A stretch of DNA of 64,000 nt from Sacculina carcini (Eukaryota > Arthropoda > Thecostraca > Sacculinidae): the NCBI GenBank assembly GCA_916048095.2, contig OU696574.1, positions 5,037,087 through 5,101,086 on the forward strand, given 5' to 3'. Below, in pieces: positions 11,801 to 24,884 of the stretch (its first letter is position 1; every line of letters starts with the position of its first letter). Below the pieces are notes generated by a model, which worked only from the letters and a program-made list of their open reading frames with translations, had not been told where the DNA came from and ran no database searches. A program made the position numbers and the translations under genes.

Positions 11801-13216
11801 ACTTAATTTTGCCTATATCCGCCCGAGTGGTATATTTCGCTTGAAATTCAATATAAATGTTTGTGAACTTTTTGCAAACAGTGCTGAATTTTCTCAACTG
11901 TTTACCGGTTCTACTTTATCTCTCAATATGTGTTTATTGTTGTGTCTTTTTCTCTGTTTCTCATGTTGCTTCATGTTATCATATAGTGTCATGTGTCAGT
12001 GTTTATTGCACTATGACTGTTTTTGTTTGTGTGCTTTGTCCACTCATTGCGCGCTTGTATAATATGCTACGTTGTTACTGTTGTTTCGTGGTCTTATGAC
12101 ATGCTTGTATTGTGCATATATTGGCTGGCTATGATATGTATAAGACATTCAGGGTAACATTATTATATCCTGCGTTATGAGCATTTGGTGGACCTGATTT
12201 TTGTTATAATCATTTGTAATCGTCGTCTCTGTTCTTACGTGTCTTCTAACCAATACATTGTTACATATTATATTGTTTAGTGGCGGACAGAGTGCGTAGC
12301 GAAACGAAGAGTTTAATTAAGTACATCGTCGAGCACATGTGCGTATTCCAGAAGCGTTTTTCTAGTGTGTACGTGTAGTTTACCAATATTGTAATTGAAA
12401 TTCATATTGATTTTCCTATCAGTGTTTGTTTTTCACATTGGCTCTACACACCGTGTCATGTAGTTGAACTTTTGTGGCGTTGGTCTCACGAGCTTCACTG
12501 GACCAATTTTCTGGACCGACTATATGCTGCGACATACACGATTGCAGATCAGATTGTAATGACACACAACCACATTGCTGAAATCTCAGAGAAGACTGTG
12601 CGATTGTGTGCTTGGTAACGGTGTTTTGTATGTTTTGTAACAGCGGAGCGACCTCAAAACTACACACAAATATACATGGACACACACATGAATATTTACA
12701 TTTTCATTTCGTTCAATTTCTACACAATTTCTAGGTTTTGCAGACAGTACAATAATTACAATGTGGACTTGAACAAACATACACACATACATGTACGTTC
12801 ATTCATAACAACATACAAACACGTACATTCGGCGTGAGTGTGGATTTATCACTGTCACTGACAGGTCCGTTAGAATCCTTCGGCATTTCGGCAAGCAAGC
12901 ATTTCGGCATCAAGACAGAACGTGATGTATAGCCAAAAGGACCGCAAGCACATGTATACAAGTATAAGCAGTCAGGCAGGCTGGAAAACATGGCTGACAG
13001 CCACTAACCCTTCTGCTTTTCAAAACAGGTCTTATTTTCACCATGTATGACCGATATTCCACACCTGCTGACCGATATACACATATCCACATGCACTCAC
13101 ACACAGGCAAACAGAACACCGACCCTCGTCTTCCCCTACACACGCGTGCACACGCACAAACACACACATACACACAAACATACACCGCCGGCACAGGCAC
13201 AAAGGCCAGTGACAGC
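8846..13216 (+). repeat. Foldback left arm
   Basis: In order: a 300-bp outer unique part (8846-9146), the 84-bp tandem array (9147-11058) and an inner unique part (11059-13216). The whole is mirrored at 20538-27435. The arms differ by a few substitutions per 300 bp (about 1-2% by eye), for example in 8890-8960 and around 12290. Open frames in the inner part, such as 11404-11844, are low-complexity and show no recognisable domain. A short GT run lies near 11480-11505. Confidence 0.9.
9147..11058 (+). repeat. 84-bp minisatellite, about 22.6 units (left arm)
   Basis: The unit begins TTGGTATTAAGTATGGTC and ends in GATTATGAGATATA; units are 84-85 bp. Variants differ at two places: TATCAATACTCTC / TATCAAGAGTCTC / TACCAAGACTCTC, and CACCTTGATTATGA(G/A) / CATTTTTGATTGTGAG. 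Variant order shows block duplication: units 2-5 equal units 6-9, units 13-15 equal units 20-22, and units 9-11 resemble 17-19. The first unit differs most from the rest and the last is truncated. Confidence 0.95.
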
Positions 13217-13534
13217 GGCGATACAACATGATAACAGAAAGACGTGCGAATGCAAACGACAGTTATGCATAGAAAAACGATATAAATATTTGTATAACAT
13301 TTGAATATTTATAATATTTGAATAACATTGGTAGACCAAAACAATGCAAATTCATCAAATCCTACAATACAAGCTATATACAATGCCAGAAATTATTTAC
13401 AACAATTATAACATACGCATTCAATATCTCATTCACAGCGAATACTTCGGCTTTATGCAGAATTTTCCGATCATCAGATATTTGGAGCAAGTGTTTAAAT
13501 ATTAGATATTTGAAGATAATATAAGATATTAATT
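13217..13534. other. Loop DNA, no recognised feature
   Basis: AT-rich sequence directly inside the left arm. It has no counterpart in the matching place of the right side, where only 27 bp separate the arm from a LINE fragment. No gene seen. Confidence 0.4.
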
Positions 13535-13816
13535 TTGATTGATGTCAGATAGATAAGATAGATCATATAAATGGACAGATAAATATTGTAGATTAGATAG
13601 ATTTTTATTATTGATTAGATATTGATAAATAATGCAAAATATTTGAAGTAAGTGTTTTTTCAACCAGTTCTTGAAGACATTCAGAGATCGGGACGATTTT
13701 ACGTAGAATGGATATTCTTTATACAAGCTGGGAGCATAAAACATCGAATATAATGGGTGTGGCGGGTAGCAAACTTCAACAAGGCATAACAAGGCAATAC
13801 AACTTATGTATGGCAT
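13535..13816 (-). pseudogene. LINE reverse-transcriptase 3' fragment
   Basis: On the minus strand a frame contains LYKEYPFYVKSSRSLNVFKNWLKKHLL, typical of the extreme C-terminus of a CR1-group LINE RT. A GATAGATA-rich tail follows. The tail and the last coding part recur inverted at 20354-20510, so this is further inverted homology inside the arms. Only the 3' end is present. Confidence 0.6.
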
Positions 13817-14006
13817 TTATAATATGCTATACATATATTTTATTTTGATATATTAATTTAATTATCACTGTGTACATTTCTGGTAAGTGGTTTTTCGTTG
13901 CGCATTACGACTCACATTGTAGCTAAAAGTAAGGATTTAGAGACGAGAGCGTCGGTTTTGCGCACGCATACATGTCATTTCGCGCGCGCACATTTTTACT
14001 TATAAC

Positions 14007-15271
14007 TAGGGCTGTCAAAAAAGTAACCTAAAAACCAGAAAAAAGTAACTTTATTTTCGAGAAAAAGTAACCTAAAAAAGTAACCTAAAATAACCTATGA
14101 GTTGTAATGTTATTATTACTTTTGCATCGCTTTATCACATGTTTATCACGCCTTTGCTGATTAGTGCGCTATATCAAATACACGGTTTGTTTGTTGCTTG
14201 TTTGTGAACATAAAAAGTAACCTAATAACCTATAAAAAGTAACCTAAAATAACCTAACCTTCGTAAAAATAACCTTCAAAAAAGGTCAACTTCTGTTTGC
14301 AGTTCTGAAGGAAGAAAATACACCAGTCCTTCTTTTCTATCCTCTTTCCGAGTTGGTACTATTTTTCTATCCTCTCTCCGATCTGGTACCATTTTTACAA
14401 CAAACCACCAAAAGTCTCTTAATATTATTTGGCTAACATCGCAAAAAGGAGCATACCCATCAAAATGCAATTTAAAGTGGAAAGCTAATACAAATGCGAA
14501 ATACACTACTTGCTAATGTAATTATTTTTAGTAATGGTCGCAATAATGTTCTTTATATTCTTTCAATGAAACTTGTTATCAAATAGAACGTACTACAGCT
14601 TGCATTTTAGTGTGAGCCTAAACACTACAAGCATATGTAGCAGCCTGTGCTCACTGTGTTATAAATGTCAAACGTGGGAAAATGGCGCTATATCACGCCC
14701 TGAAAATCACGTGTTAATTCCTGTTCAAGTAAATGCGTACTGTCAAGTGCTACAGTGCAGTATCTGGTATAGAGAGCTCACACATCGTACTATACCACGC
14801 TCCATACATCTCACGACACCCTTCGGTTCGTGGACATTTCCTAAAATGGAATGACGCTATCCTGTGTACCGAAAAACGTATAAATATCGAGTAGTACAGA
14901 TATTAAGGTGCATATCAATTGCTAAATCCTAACAGCAGCAACTTTGACATTTCTTGATCTTCAGACCTTATATTCCATCTCTTTTCCTATTTTATCCTCA
15001 TATATACAGTTTTTGTGCCTCTTATCTGCAAAAAGTCACCAAACTTCGTGGTAAACTTACCTAATAACCAGAAAAGTAACAAAAGGTAACCTGACGATAA
15101 AAAAGTAACCTAAAAGCAAAAAAAGTAACCTAACGATGAAAAAGTAACTTTTGGTAACCTAATAACTTTTTAAATAATTATCGTACACAACTTTTTCATG
15201 CAGTTTTAGGTAGCTTATGAAAAAGTGACCTTTAGGTGAAAAAGTAACTTTATTAACTTTTGGCAGCCCTA
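14007..15271 (-). mobile_element. Non-autonomous hAT-like element, copy B
   Basis: 1265 bp with TAGGGCTGTCAAAAA and TTTTGGCAGCCCTA ends and the 8-bp duplication CTTATAAC (13999-14006 and 15272-15279). Its orientation is opposite to copies A and D. AAAAAGTAACCT motifs crowd both subterminal regions. A conserved 93-codon open frame at 14573-14854 also occurs in copies C and D but resembles no transposase. It lies in the loop of the foldback element. Confidence 0.88.
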
Positions 15272-15279
15272 CTTATAAC

Positions 15280-15655
15280 TTCATGCGGTTCTTGTCGCTA
15301 GTAGATCCTCGTTGTCAATTAAATTGTATGTGTGTGTGTGTGTGTGAGTGTGTGTGTTTGTGTATATATGTGTGTGTGTGTGTGCGTTCTTACACAGTCT
15401 AACAACATAGATTTTACTTTGATTTACGCACATAGAATCACCCACAAATGCACACACACGCACACACCCACAAACACACATACACATGGACAAAGTTTCG
15501 AGCAATCATTAAATTGATTGACTGTATGTATAGAATCTATGTGAAAAACGAAAACACATAAACATTGTTATTTACAAATACAATAAGTGTGTTTGCATGT
15601 GTGTATGTGTATGTGTGTGAGTGTGTGTGAGTGTGTATGTATGTGCGATCGCTCC
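15280..15655. repeat. GT/CA microsatellite cluster in the loop
   Basis: GT-rich runs at about 15325-15385 and 15585-15645 and CA-rich runs at about 15450-15485, with short unique spacers. No gene. Confidence 0.7.
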
Positions 15656-16850
15656 GCTTCTACAAGCGTGTCAGAACAGTTCGCAGAAATGAAGCAGAAA
15701 TCGCAGATCGCAGGTAAGTTTCTAGCAATCGCTCAACTGAATGACAGTGTGTAGAATGTGTAGTCTTGATTTCTTCCGATAGCACCCGTTTGTGGTCACG
15801 GTGGTGCTTCTTCTCGCGATTCTTGTGATAGTCTAGATTTGTTTTCCCAATAGCTCGTGTTAATAACTCTCCCCCACGGAGGTCTGCCGGTCCAGCTTGT
15901 TGAACAAACGTAAACACTGTATTTGTCAACAGCAGCAGCGTAGCGATGCGATATCAAACAACACACGGACGATAGTGGTCAAACAGCCCAAACACAAAGC
16001 ACGATCGACCAAGCCACAAGGCTCAACACGAGTAAACGAATAGACAATAGACCAGACCAAAAACTCTCGAGGACCAAGGTCCAAAAGAACTCCGTAAGAC
16101 CTAACCCGAAAGACCTAGAGAATCGCCTCCCTGTCTCTTTTATGCGACGCGCGACGGTCAACTGAGGCAGAGCTAGTGCAAGCGCGTACCTATGCTCCTC
16201 ACCGGCTGGTTGGTGTTAGTTTCCTCGTAAGTCTCTGACTAATCTTCCCCGGGTGGACAAATTTGGATTCCCTGCTATTGTTTTTGTCGGTTAACCTACT
16301 CATCGAGCGGGTAATAAAATTCTCATAAAGTGGTGTGATTTCTCTGGACGCTCTGGTCAACACGTGTTAAGCGGGAGACAAGTCTGGGGTTGACACATTT
16401 CTGTGAGATGAATTTATGGCCCCTGCATTCCTTCACGCGCGCTAGCTGCTTGCAGTAGCTCGTCGCTGTCCGCCACGCGCTCATATTACATGCTGACTAA
16501 GCATAGGCGTGCGGGGTTGCCACGCTTGTTGGGATACACACAGATACGCTTAACAGGCAATTATATAATTAGCTTTTACACACAGAAATAAAGCAGAATA
16601 AATGAAGCGAGAAACATCTCTGCTACAGAATGACAGTGAAAAACAAACACTAATAGAAAAACCAATGTTAATTACATTTACAATATTCGTAAGCTACACA
16701 TACACGCTCGAAAAAAGGTTCTGGAACACGCACATACACGACGATATACTAAACACTATATAATTAAACGCTCTATTTTACTATGCGTTCTGTCCGCCAC
16801 TGTGCATTTGCAAACACTGCTGAGTAATTTAAACACTCGCTGCAATACAT
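15656..16850. other. Unidentified loop region with a diverged arm-like copy
   Basis: No coding region recognised. The stretch 15870-16500 contains CTCCCCCACGG and could be old LTR debris, but no boundaries were found. From about 16620 to 16800 the sequence is a diverged direct copy of right-arm DNA at about 22568-22735 (shared GTGAAAAACAAACACT, GTCCGCCACT/GCCCGCCACT). Arm-derived sequence was therefore also copied into the loop. Confidence 0.45.
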
Positions 16851-18893
16851 GTTCAGCACACAGATACGCACACCTGTACACACCAATGTGTCGTTGGTGA
16901 CACGCACACACACACATGTACGGTCTAGATCACAATAGCTTTATTATTCTAGATCACAATAGCTGGTATCTCGTTGTTTACATTAGTTTGCATATAAGCA
17001 GTAGGAGGCCAGAACGTCGGTCTTGTGCACCCAAATTTACATTCATTACTGTTACGTATTGAAGCAGCTGTTTTTAACATTCTGGGTCGTATGCACAACT
17101 GGTAGAATGTGTTTGGAAAAAGAGATAGTTGAGATAGATTGTGAGGGGATGTACAGCTGAGAGGATGTGTTTGAGACCGACGCAATGCAATTCATCTGCA
17201 ATGCAACTGTGTTTGAACTGGACGTCGATAGTTAACGCGGCACACAACTCTAAGAGGCCTGCACGACATCATGATTATAAAACTAGATCACATTGACAAA
17301 CTGTTTCGGTTTGTAACCGTGCAAACTGTAACAAACTGTTTTCAACAAACTTATCACAGTAACAAACTGTTTTATTTGGTGCCGTTGTGACGGCCCAAGA
17401 TGCGACCTGGCCCAAGATGCGACCTCGACGCTTGCGACGCGTATAAGGCATTCAATGCCTCCTAGGGTCTGTTATTATCTGTTATGAAATTGCATTTGTT
17501 GTTTGAATAGTTTCTTGCTGTCATATTCTGAGTTCACATTGATTTAATAAGTCTTATTGGGGCCTATATTTACTTGAGTGCCTATTCTGGTGTCTTATTT
17601 TCGTTGCAGTGGAAGTTGTTTGGACCAATTCCATTGTTTGTTGTGTTTTGTTGTGGGAATGGTATCTGTTCAGGAAAATAGCTGCAGACGTTGAGCTATT
17701 ATCTAGGTGATATTTGTCTTTGTGAACGATTTTTGTCTTTGTGCGTATTTGTCTTTGTGTTTGTGGTGTAGTCGTATTGTAGGCCCCAAACATGAGTTTC
17801 TTGGGAATTTCGTTTTGAGCGTGTTCTCCACATGTGTTCATTGCATGCTCCATCTGTTTTCGTTTTTCCTCCTTTTCATCTCTTATGTTGTCAGTCCTGT
17901 ATTTCTGACTATTTCTACGAGTTTTGTTTGGCAATTAAACCGAATAAAATCGTTGATCGGTGGTTTGTTTTTCTACGCGTGAGCATGTGCATATTTAAGA
18001 AAAACTAATCGAAGACGAATACAAACGAATCGAACTAAACGAATCGAAGCTACCTAAACACGTTTTAAATGTATGTAGGTGTACACGTGCATTCACATAG
18101 GGGTCATTTGTAGTGACCCACAGGCTTGGTTCATCCTTAGATTCTTCTGCAATTATTTAGTTCATTGTTGACTGTCGAAGTGTCTCTTGAGTGACTGTTT
18201 TCTGAGAATGCATGGCTGATTTACAGCTCGGCTTACAATCAAAGCATCACCATTTCTTACTAAATCAAATCTAGTTCTGCCACGGGGCTAGCAGAGTGGA
18301 ATGCAGATGTACATGTCCACAATGACTACAGGTTCCCCTTCACCATGGAAAGTATTATCCGCTCAGAGGCGGGGTCTCATAGCTGCCACGCTGCTCGCTG
18401 TGACCTGCTTCTCATGGACGAAATTCGAGCATACACATACACACACACACACATTGTGTTCAACACTAATCTGAGTAGAATCAGATTGGTTGATGCTGAA
18501 CAAGTGTTATACCAACCATGCAGTTTGAACTTGGACGCCCACTGGAGAATCTGATGTTTGATTATTGAAGAGGGCAGCGATGTTTGTAAATATACCCTCA
18601 CATCCCCCAGAGTAGTGATTTAAGTTACATGAACTTCAATAGTTTTTAGTGTGCGTAGCCTACTTTGTCCACATATTGACCATATATAGATTGTTGACCA
18701 TACGCATTTAAACACATCAGTAGAGAAGGCTATGTTCGCGTGTAATTTTGCGGGGGCAAAGCCTCACGGTCCCGGCTGGCACACCGCAGGTCCGGCCGCC
18801 ACACGGGTTTTCGCAGTCACAGCCAGCACAGAAATACTTTCTCGACACTCGTATCAATCACGTCACCGTTTGACCAACATAAAGCCCACCACC

Positions 18894-19231
18894 CTTTTGT
18901 GGACTCCGTGGTGCAGTTGTTAGCACACCCGCCTCACAAGCGGGAGGTCCGTGGTTCGAAACCCGGCGGAGCAGAATTTCATTGGGCGAATTCTACACTC
19001 CCACAGCCCCTGTCCACCCAGCAGAAAATGATGGTACCAGATATCAGTCATGGGTTGTGCCATGCATTCTCGGGAGGTGGCCCTCTCTAATACGTCTTAC
19101 GTCCTTGTGGCGCCATAGCGTGGAGAGGGTCGGTTATGCGGTGGCAGCGAGCTGCACGGGGCACACCTGTGTGTTCATAAGCTTCGGCTTCTTCCCGTGT
19201 AGCAGCTGTCACTTAGGCATTTAACCTATTA
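18894..19231 (+). mobile_element. tRNA-derived SINE
   Basis: 338 bp with a tRNA-Val-like head, a body and the tail TTTAACCTATT. It is flanked by ACCACC (18888-18893 and 19232-19237); E4 and E5 show the uninserted sequence. The 3' part (GGCACACCTGTGTGTTCAT, AAGCTTCGGCTTCTTC) recurs truncated at 53878-53973, which confirms a family. There is no poly-A tail, so it probably borrows a LINE 3' end. Confidence 0.82.
18902..18972 (+). promoter_or_regulatory. SINE Pol III promoter, tRNA-Val(CAC)-like head
   Basis: An A-box-like TGGTGCAGTTGTT is at 18909-18921 and a B box GGTTCGAAACC at 18953-18963. The anticodon arm CCCGC-CTCACAA-GCGGG carries CAC. The acceptor stem pairs over CTCCG/CGGAG but fails at the outer two positions, so this is a SINE head rather than a working tRNA gene. 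Confidence 0.8.
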
Positions 19232-20353
19232 ACCACCAGGGAAAACAGTTTAACTCGTGCACTAACCAACAAAGTAACAAGACCAATCAAGCAATAATAT
19301 ATTTCGTATAGCGCATATAACCACATATGCGAGCACAAATAATCAACGGCAAGAATAAATAGAATGGATCAAATATAGCAAACACGTATACACACACAAT
19401 ATACAGAAACATCAAAACCAGATCAAGCACACATGAGAAAGCTAAAAGATTGCCGAAAACAACAGGCAGCAGAAAATAAACGTGCGCTTATCAGTTTAAC
19501 CACTTAATCACCTGCGGTATTAACAAACAGCGATCAGAATCAATCGCACAACAAAACACAACAAACAATGGAATTGGTCCAAACAACTTCCACTGCAACG
19601 AAAATAAGACACCAGAATAAGCACTCAAGTAAATATAGGCCCCAATAAGACTTATTAAATCAATGTGAACTCAGAATATGACAGCAAGAAACTATTCAAA
19701 CAACAAATGCAATTTCATAACAGATAATAACAGACCCTAGGAGGCATTGAATGCCTTATACGCGTCGCAAGCGTCGAGGTCGCATCTTGGGCCAGGTCGC
19801 ATCTTGGGCCGTCACACCGTGCTTCACGACCAAACAGCACTGTTATAGCAACGCTGGCTTACAAAAATGTTGATGGCTTAGACGAATATCATAATATACC
19901 GATATTTGATATTGTCTGTTTATAGATGAATATTCATTTATTTGCTCACACACACACACACACGCAGACACACACTCGTCTCTTGCCTCTTTTCGGAAGT
20001 TACAAATATTTCGCTTTTTACTGGTTACATGTAATCTACTTGCTATTGAATTACGTATTTTGTTAACTGTTGAATCAGCAGAATTGGGAATGCGAATGAA
20101 CCCGTTCTTATACGTTAAATTTCTATTCACTCAGTGATACGCTTTAACAACAAAGATTTCAATTTGTTTTGCGCACACAGCCTCAATCACATATGAACAC
20201 ACACACACACACACACACAATTAAACAAACACACATACACGTTTTTATCCCTCTCTCCATTTTCAGTGATCTCTCAGAGGTAGTATACCCACTATGCACA
20301 AATATGCGCGGTGTGTGTATATATGTGTGTGCATGTGTGTGCATGTTGGATGG

Positions 20354-20510
20354 ATGTCTTCAAGAACAGGTTAAAAACCAATTGCTTCAAATATTTTGCA
20401 TTATATATCAATATCTAATAAATAATCAAAATCTATCTTATCTATCTAATTTACAATATCTATATGTCCATTTATATGATCTATCTTATCTATCTAATAA
20501 ATCACAACCT
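20354..20510 (+). pseudogene. LINE 3'-end fragment in the loop
   Basis: The sequence from GTCTTCAAGAACAGG through the TATCTATCTAATAAATC tail is the reverse complement of about 13535-13690. Only the last few RT codons and the tail remain. It abuts segment X on the left and lies 27 bp from the right arm. Confidence 0.6.
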
Positions 20511-21200
20511 TCTGCACAATGTGAGACCAGCAGGCCAGCTGTCACTGGCCTTTGTGCCTGTGCCGGCGGTGTATGTTTGTGTGTATCTGTGTGTGTTTGT
20601 GCGCGTGTACGCGTGTGTAGGGGAAGACGAGGGTCGGTGTTCTGTTTGCCTGTGTGTGAGTGCATGTGGATATGTGTATATCGGTCAGCAGGTGTGGAAT
20701 ATCGGTCATACATGGTGAAAATAAGACCTGTTTTGAAAAGCAGAAGGGTTAGTGGCTGTCAGCCATGTTTTCCAGCCTGCCTGACTGCTTATACTTGTAT
20801 ACATGTGCGTGCGGTCCTTTTGGCTATACATCACGTTCTGTCTTGATGCCGAAATGCTTGCTTGCCGAAATGCCGAAGGATTCTAACGGACCTGTCAGTG
20901 ACAGTGATAAATCCACACTCACGCCGAATGTACGTGTTTGTATGTTGTTATGAATGAACGTACATGTATGTGTGTACGTTTGTTCAAGTCCACATTGTAA
21001 TTATTGTACTGTCTGCAAAACCTAGAAATTGTGTAGAAATTGAACGAAATGAAAATGTAAATATTCATGTGTGTGTGCATGTATATTTGTGTGTAGTTTT
21101 GAGGTCGCTCCGCTGTTACAAAACATACAAAACACTGTTACCAAGCACACAAGCGCACAGTCTTCTCTGAGATTTCAGCAATGTGGTTGTGTGTCATTAC

Positions 21201-22443
21201 TAGGGCTGTCAAAAAAGTAACCTAAAAACCAGAAAAAAGTAACTTTATTTTCGAGAAAAAGTAACCTAAAAAAGTAACCTAAAAAAACCTGAGTTGTAAT
21301 GTTATTATTACTTTTGCATCGCTTTATCACATGTTTATCACGCCTTTGCTGATTAGTGCGCTATATCAAATACACGGTTTGTTTGTTGTTTGTTTGTGAA
21401 CATAAAAAGTAACCTAATAACCTATAAAAAGTAACCTAAAATAACCTTCAAAAAAGGTCAACTTCTGTTTGCAGTTCTGAAGGAAGAAAATACACCAGTC
21501 CTTCTTTTCTATCCTCTTTCCGAGTTGGTACTATTTTTCTATCCTCTCTCCGATCTGGTACCATTTTTACAACAAACCACCAAAAGTCTCTTAATATTAT
21601 TTGGCTAACATCGCAAAAAGGAGCATAACCATCAAAATGCAATTTAAAGTGGAAAGCTAATACAAATGCGAAATACACTACTTGATAATGTAATTATTTT
21701 TAGTAATGGTCGCAATAATGTTCTTTATATTCTTTCAATGGAACTTGTTATCAAATAGAACGTACTACAGCTTGCATTTTAGTGTGAGCCTAAACACTAC
21801 AAGCATATGTAGCAGCCTGTGCTCACTGTCTTATAAATGTCAAACGTGGGAAAATAGCGCTATATCACGCCCTGAAAATCACGTGTTAATTCCTGTTCAA
21901 GTAAATGCGTACTGTCAAGTGCTACAGTGCAGTATCTGGTATAGAGAGCTCACACATCGTACTATACCACGCTCCATACATCTCACGACACCCTTCGGTT
22001 CGTGGACATTTCCTAAAATGGAATGACGCTATCCTGTGTACCGAAAAACGTATAAATATCGAGTAGCACAGATATTAAGGTGCATATCAATTGCTAAATC
22101 CTAACAGCAGAAATGTTGACATTTCTTGATCTTCAGACCTAATATTCCATCTCTTTTCCTATTTTATCCTCATATATACAGTTTTTGTGCCTCTTATCTG
22201 CAAAAAGTCACCAAACTTCGTGGTAAACTTACCTAATAACCAGAAAAGTAACAAAAGGTAACCTGACGATAAAAAAGTAACCTAAAAGCAAAAAAAGTAA
22301 CCTAACGATGAAAAAGTAACTTTTGGTAACCTAATAACTTTTTAAACAATTATCGTACACAACTTTTTCATGCAGTTTTAGGTAGCTTATGAAAAAGTGA
22401 CCTTTAGGTGAAAAAGTAACTTTATTAACTTTTGGCAGCCCTA
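21201..22443 (-). mobile_element. Non-autonomous hAT-like element, copy C
   Basis: 1243 bp, same orientation as copy B, flanked by GTCATTAC (21193-21200 and 22444-22451). The left arm at about 12555-12562 shows the unoccupied site. Termini, subterminal AAGTAACCT motifs and the internal frame are shared with copies B and D. Confidence 0.9.
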
Positions 22444-23619
22444 GTCATTACAATCTGATCTGCAATCGTGTATGTCGCAGCATATAGTCGGTCCAGAAAA
22501 TTGGTCCAGTGAAGCTCGTGAGACCAACGCCACAAAAGTTCAACTACATGACACGGTGTGTAGAGCCAATGTGAAAAACAAACACTGATAGGAAAATCAA
22601 TATGAATTTCATTTACAATATTGGTAAACTACACGTACACACTAGAAAAACGCTTCTGGAATACGCACATGTGCTCGACGATGTACTTGATTAAACTCTT
22701 CGTTTCGCTACGCACTCTGCCCGCCACTAAAGAATATAATATGTAACAATGTATTGGTTAGAAGACATGTAAGAACAGAGACGACGATTACAAATGATTA
22801 TAACAAAAATCAGGTCCACCAAATGCTCATAACGCAGGATATAATAATGTTACCCTGAATGTCTTATACATATCACAGCCAGCCAATATATGCACAATAC
22901 AAGCATGTCATAAGACCACGAAACAACAGTAACAACGTAGCATATTATACAAGCGCGCAATGAGTGGACAAAGCACACAAACAAAAACAGTCATAGTGCA
23001 ATAAACACTGACACATGACACTATATGATAACATGAAGCAACATGAGAAACAGAGAAAAAGACACAACAATAAACACATATTGAGAGATAAAGTAGAACC
23101 GGTAAACAGTTGAGAAAATTCAGCACTGTTTGCAAAAAGTTCACAAACATTTATATTGAATTTCAAGCGAAATATACCACTCGGGCGGATATAGGCAAAA
23201 TTAAGTTAGGAAGAAGTGGTGTTTTTGAAGTTTTGTGTGGAGCTGATAAAAATCGCACAGACAAGGCGAGGTAAGAACGAACGAGGTAAGAAAAAACGCA
23301 AAAACGAAAATTCGATGCAAAAAATATAATGCAATAAAGTGCTAATTTGAGACGAATTAATGTCTATAACCGAGCCAAGAGATAATAGTGCAAGAACACT
23401 GGTGATATGAAACATGACTTGAATAATGAAGCAAAAACAGTATGAGCGAAGCTGCGATCTCGTAACACTACTGCATAACAATACACGATCCACTGAATCA
23501 ATCACACACACACACACACACACACACACCGTCACCAAACACTACAGCACATGCACGCAAGCCAACACACGAGAAAACAATTGAAACGTGGACGTGATAA
23601 CTGAACAATTAGTAATCAC

Positions 23620-24884
23620 TAGGGCTGCCAAAAGTTAATAAAGTTACTTTTTCACCTAAAGGTCACTTTTTCATAAGCTACCTAAAACTGCATGAAAAAG
23701 TTGTGTACGATAATTATTTAAAAAGTTATTAGGTTACCAAAAGTTACTTTTTCATCGTTAGGTTACTTTTTTTGCTTTTAGGTTACTTTTTTATCGTCAG
23801 GTTACCTTTTGTTACTTTTCTGGTTATTAGGTAAGTTTACCACGAAGTTTGGTGACTTTTTGCAGATAAGAGGCACAAAAACTGTATATATGAGGATAAA
23901 ATAGGAAAAGAGATGGAATATAAGGTCTGAAGATCAAGAAATGTCAAAGTTGCTGCTGTTAGGATTTAGCAATTGATATGCACCTTAATATCTGTACTAC
24001 TCGATATTTATACGTTTTTCGGTACACAGGATAGCGTCATTCCATTTTAGGAAATGTCCACGAACCGAAGGGTGTCGTGAGATGTATGGAGCGTGGTATA
24101 GTACGATGTGTGAGCTCTCTATACCAGATACTGCACTGTAGCACTTGACAGTACGCATTTACTTGAACAGGAATTAACACGTGATTTTCAGGGCGTGATA
24201 TAGCGCCATTTTCCCACGTTTGACATTTATAACACAGTGAGCACAGGCTGCTACATATGCTTGTAGTGTTTAGGCTCACACTAAAATGCAAGCTGTAGTA
24301 CGTTCTATTTGATAACAAGTTTCATTGAAAGAATATAAAGAACATTATTGCGACCATTACTAAAAATAATTACATTAGCAAGTAGTGTATTTCGCATTTG
24401 TATTAGCTTTCCACTTTAAATTGCATTTTGATGGGTATGCTCCTTTTTGCGATGTTAGCCAAATAATATTAAGAGACTTTTGGTGGTTTGTTGTAAAAAT
24501 GGTACCAGATCGGAGAGAGGATAGAAAAATAGTACCAACTCGGAAAGAGGATAGAAAAGAAGGACTGGTGTATTTTCTTCCTTCAGAACTGCAAACAGAA
24601 GTTGACCTTTTTTGAAGGTTATTTTTACGAAGGTTAGGTTATTTTAGGTTACTTTTTATAGGTTATTAGGTTACTTTTTATGTTCACAAACAAGCAACAA
24701 ACAAACCGTGTATTTGATATAGCGCACTAATCAGCAAAGGCGTGATAAACATGTGATAAAGCGATGCAAAAGTAATAATAACATTACAACTCATAGGTTA
24801 TTTTAGGTTACTTTTTTAGGTTACTTTTTCTCGAAAATAAAGTTACTTTTTTCTGGTTTTTAGGTTACTTTTTTGACAGCCCTA
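23620..24884 (+). mobile_element. Non-autonomous hAT-like element, copy D
   Basis: 1265 bp, inverted relative to copy B and nearly identical to it, flanked by GTAATCAC (23612-23619 and 24885-24892). The unoccupied site is visible in the left arm at about 11393-11400. No transposase frame. Confidence 0.9.

Larger units (their letters stand above)
17386..19816. mobile_element. E1: type-1 CCGT-targeting DNA transposon (Ginger1-like)
   Basis: 2431 bp, ends TGTGACGGCCC and GGGCCGTCACA, flanked by a perfect CCGT duplication (17382-17385 and 19817-19820). X copy 1 gives the empty site GGTGCCGTGCTTC. Two tandem 17-bp modules (GGCCCAAGATGCGACCT) sit at each end, followed by CGACGC. The interior matches E4 and the interiors of the type-2 elements E2 and E5. 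A SINE has inserted at 18894-19231. No transposase frame. TG...CA termini and CCGT targets agree with Ginger1; other 4-bp families cannot be excluded. Confidence 0.8.
16851..20353 (+). repeat. Segment X, copy 2 (interrupted by E1)
   Basis: Second copy of X in the same orientation as 717-3301. It is interrupted by E1 (17386-19816) and lacks the hAT insertion: at about 17345-17360 it reads AACTTATCACAGTAAC without a gap. About 220 bp are missing near 17049. It lies in the loop of the foldback element, so X was present outside and inside that element before the nest formed. Confidence 0.8.

Noticed and set aside
11404..11844. A 146-codon frame in the foldback arm as a transposase
   Set aside because: No domain or catalytic motif; the mirrored frame in the right arm is shorter because of frame changes, so it is not conserved as coding.
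15870..16500. A solo LTR in the foldback loop
   Set aside because: CTCCCCCACGG resembles a polypurine region, but no paired copy, TG...CA boundary or duplication could be found.
18902..18972. A functional tRNA-Val gene
   Set aside because: The outer acceptor stem does not pair, and the sequence continues into a SINE body with target duplications.
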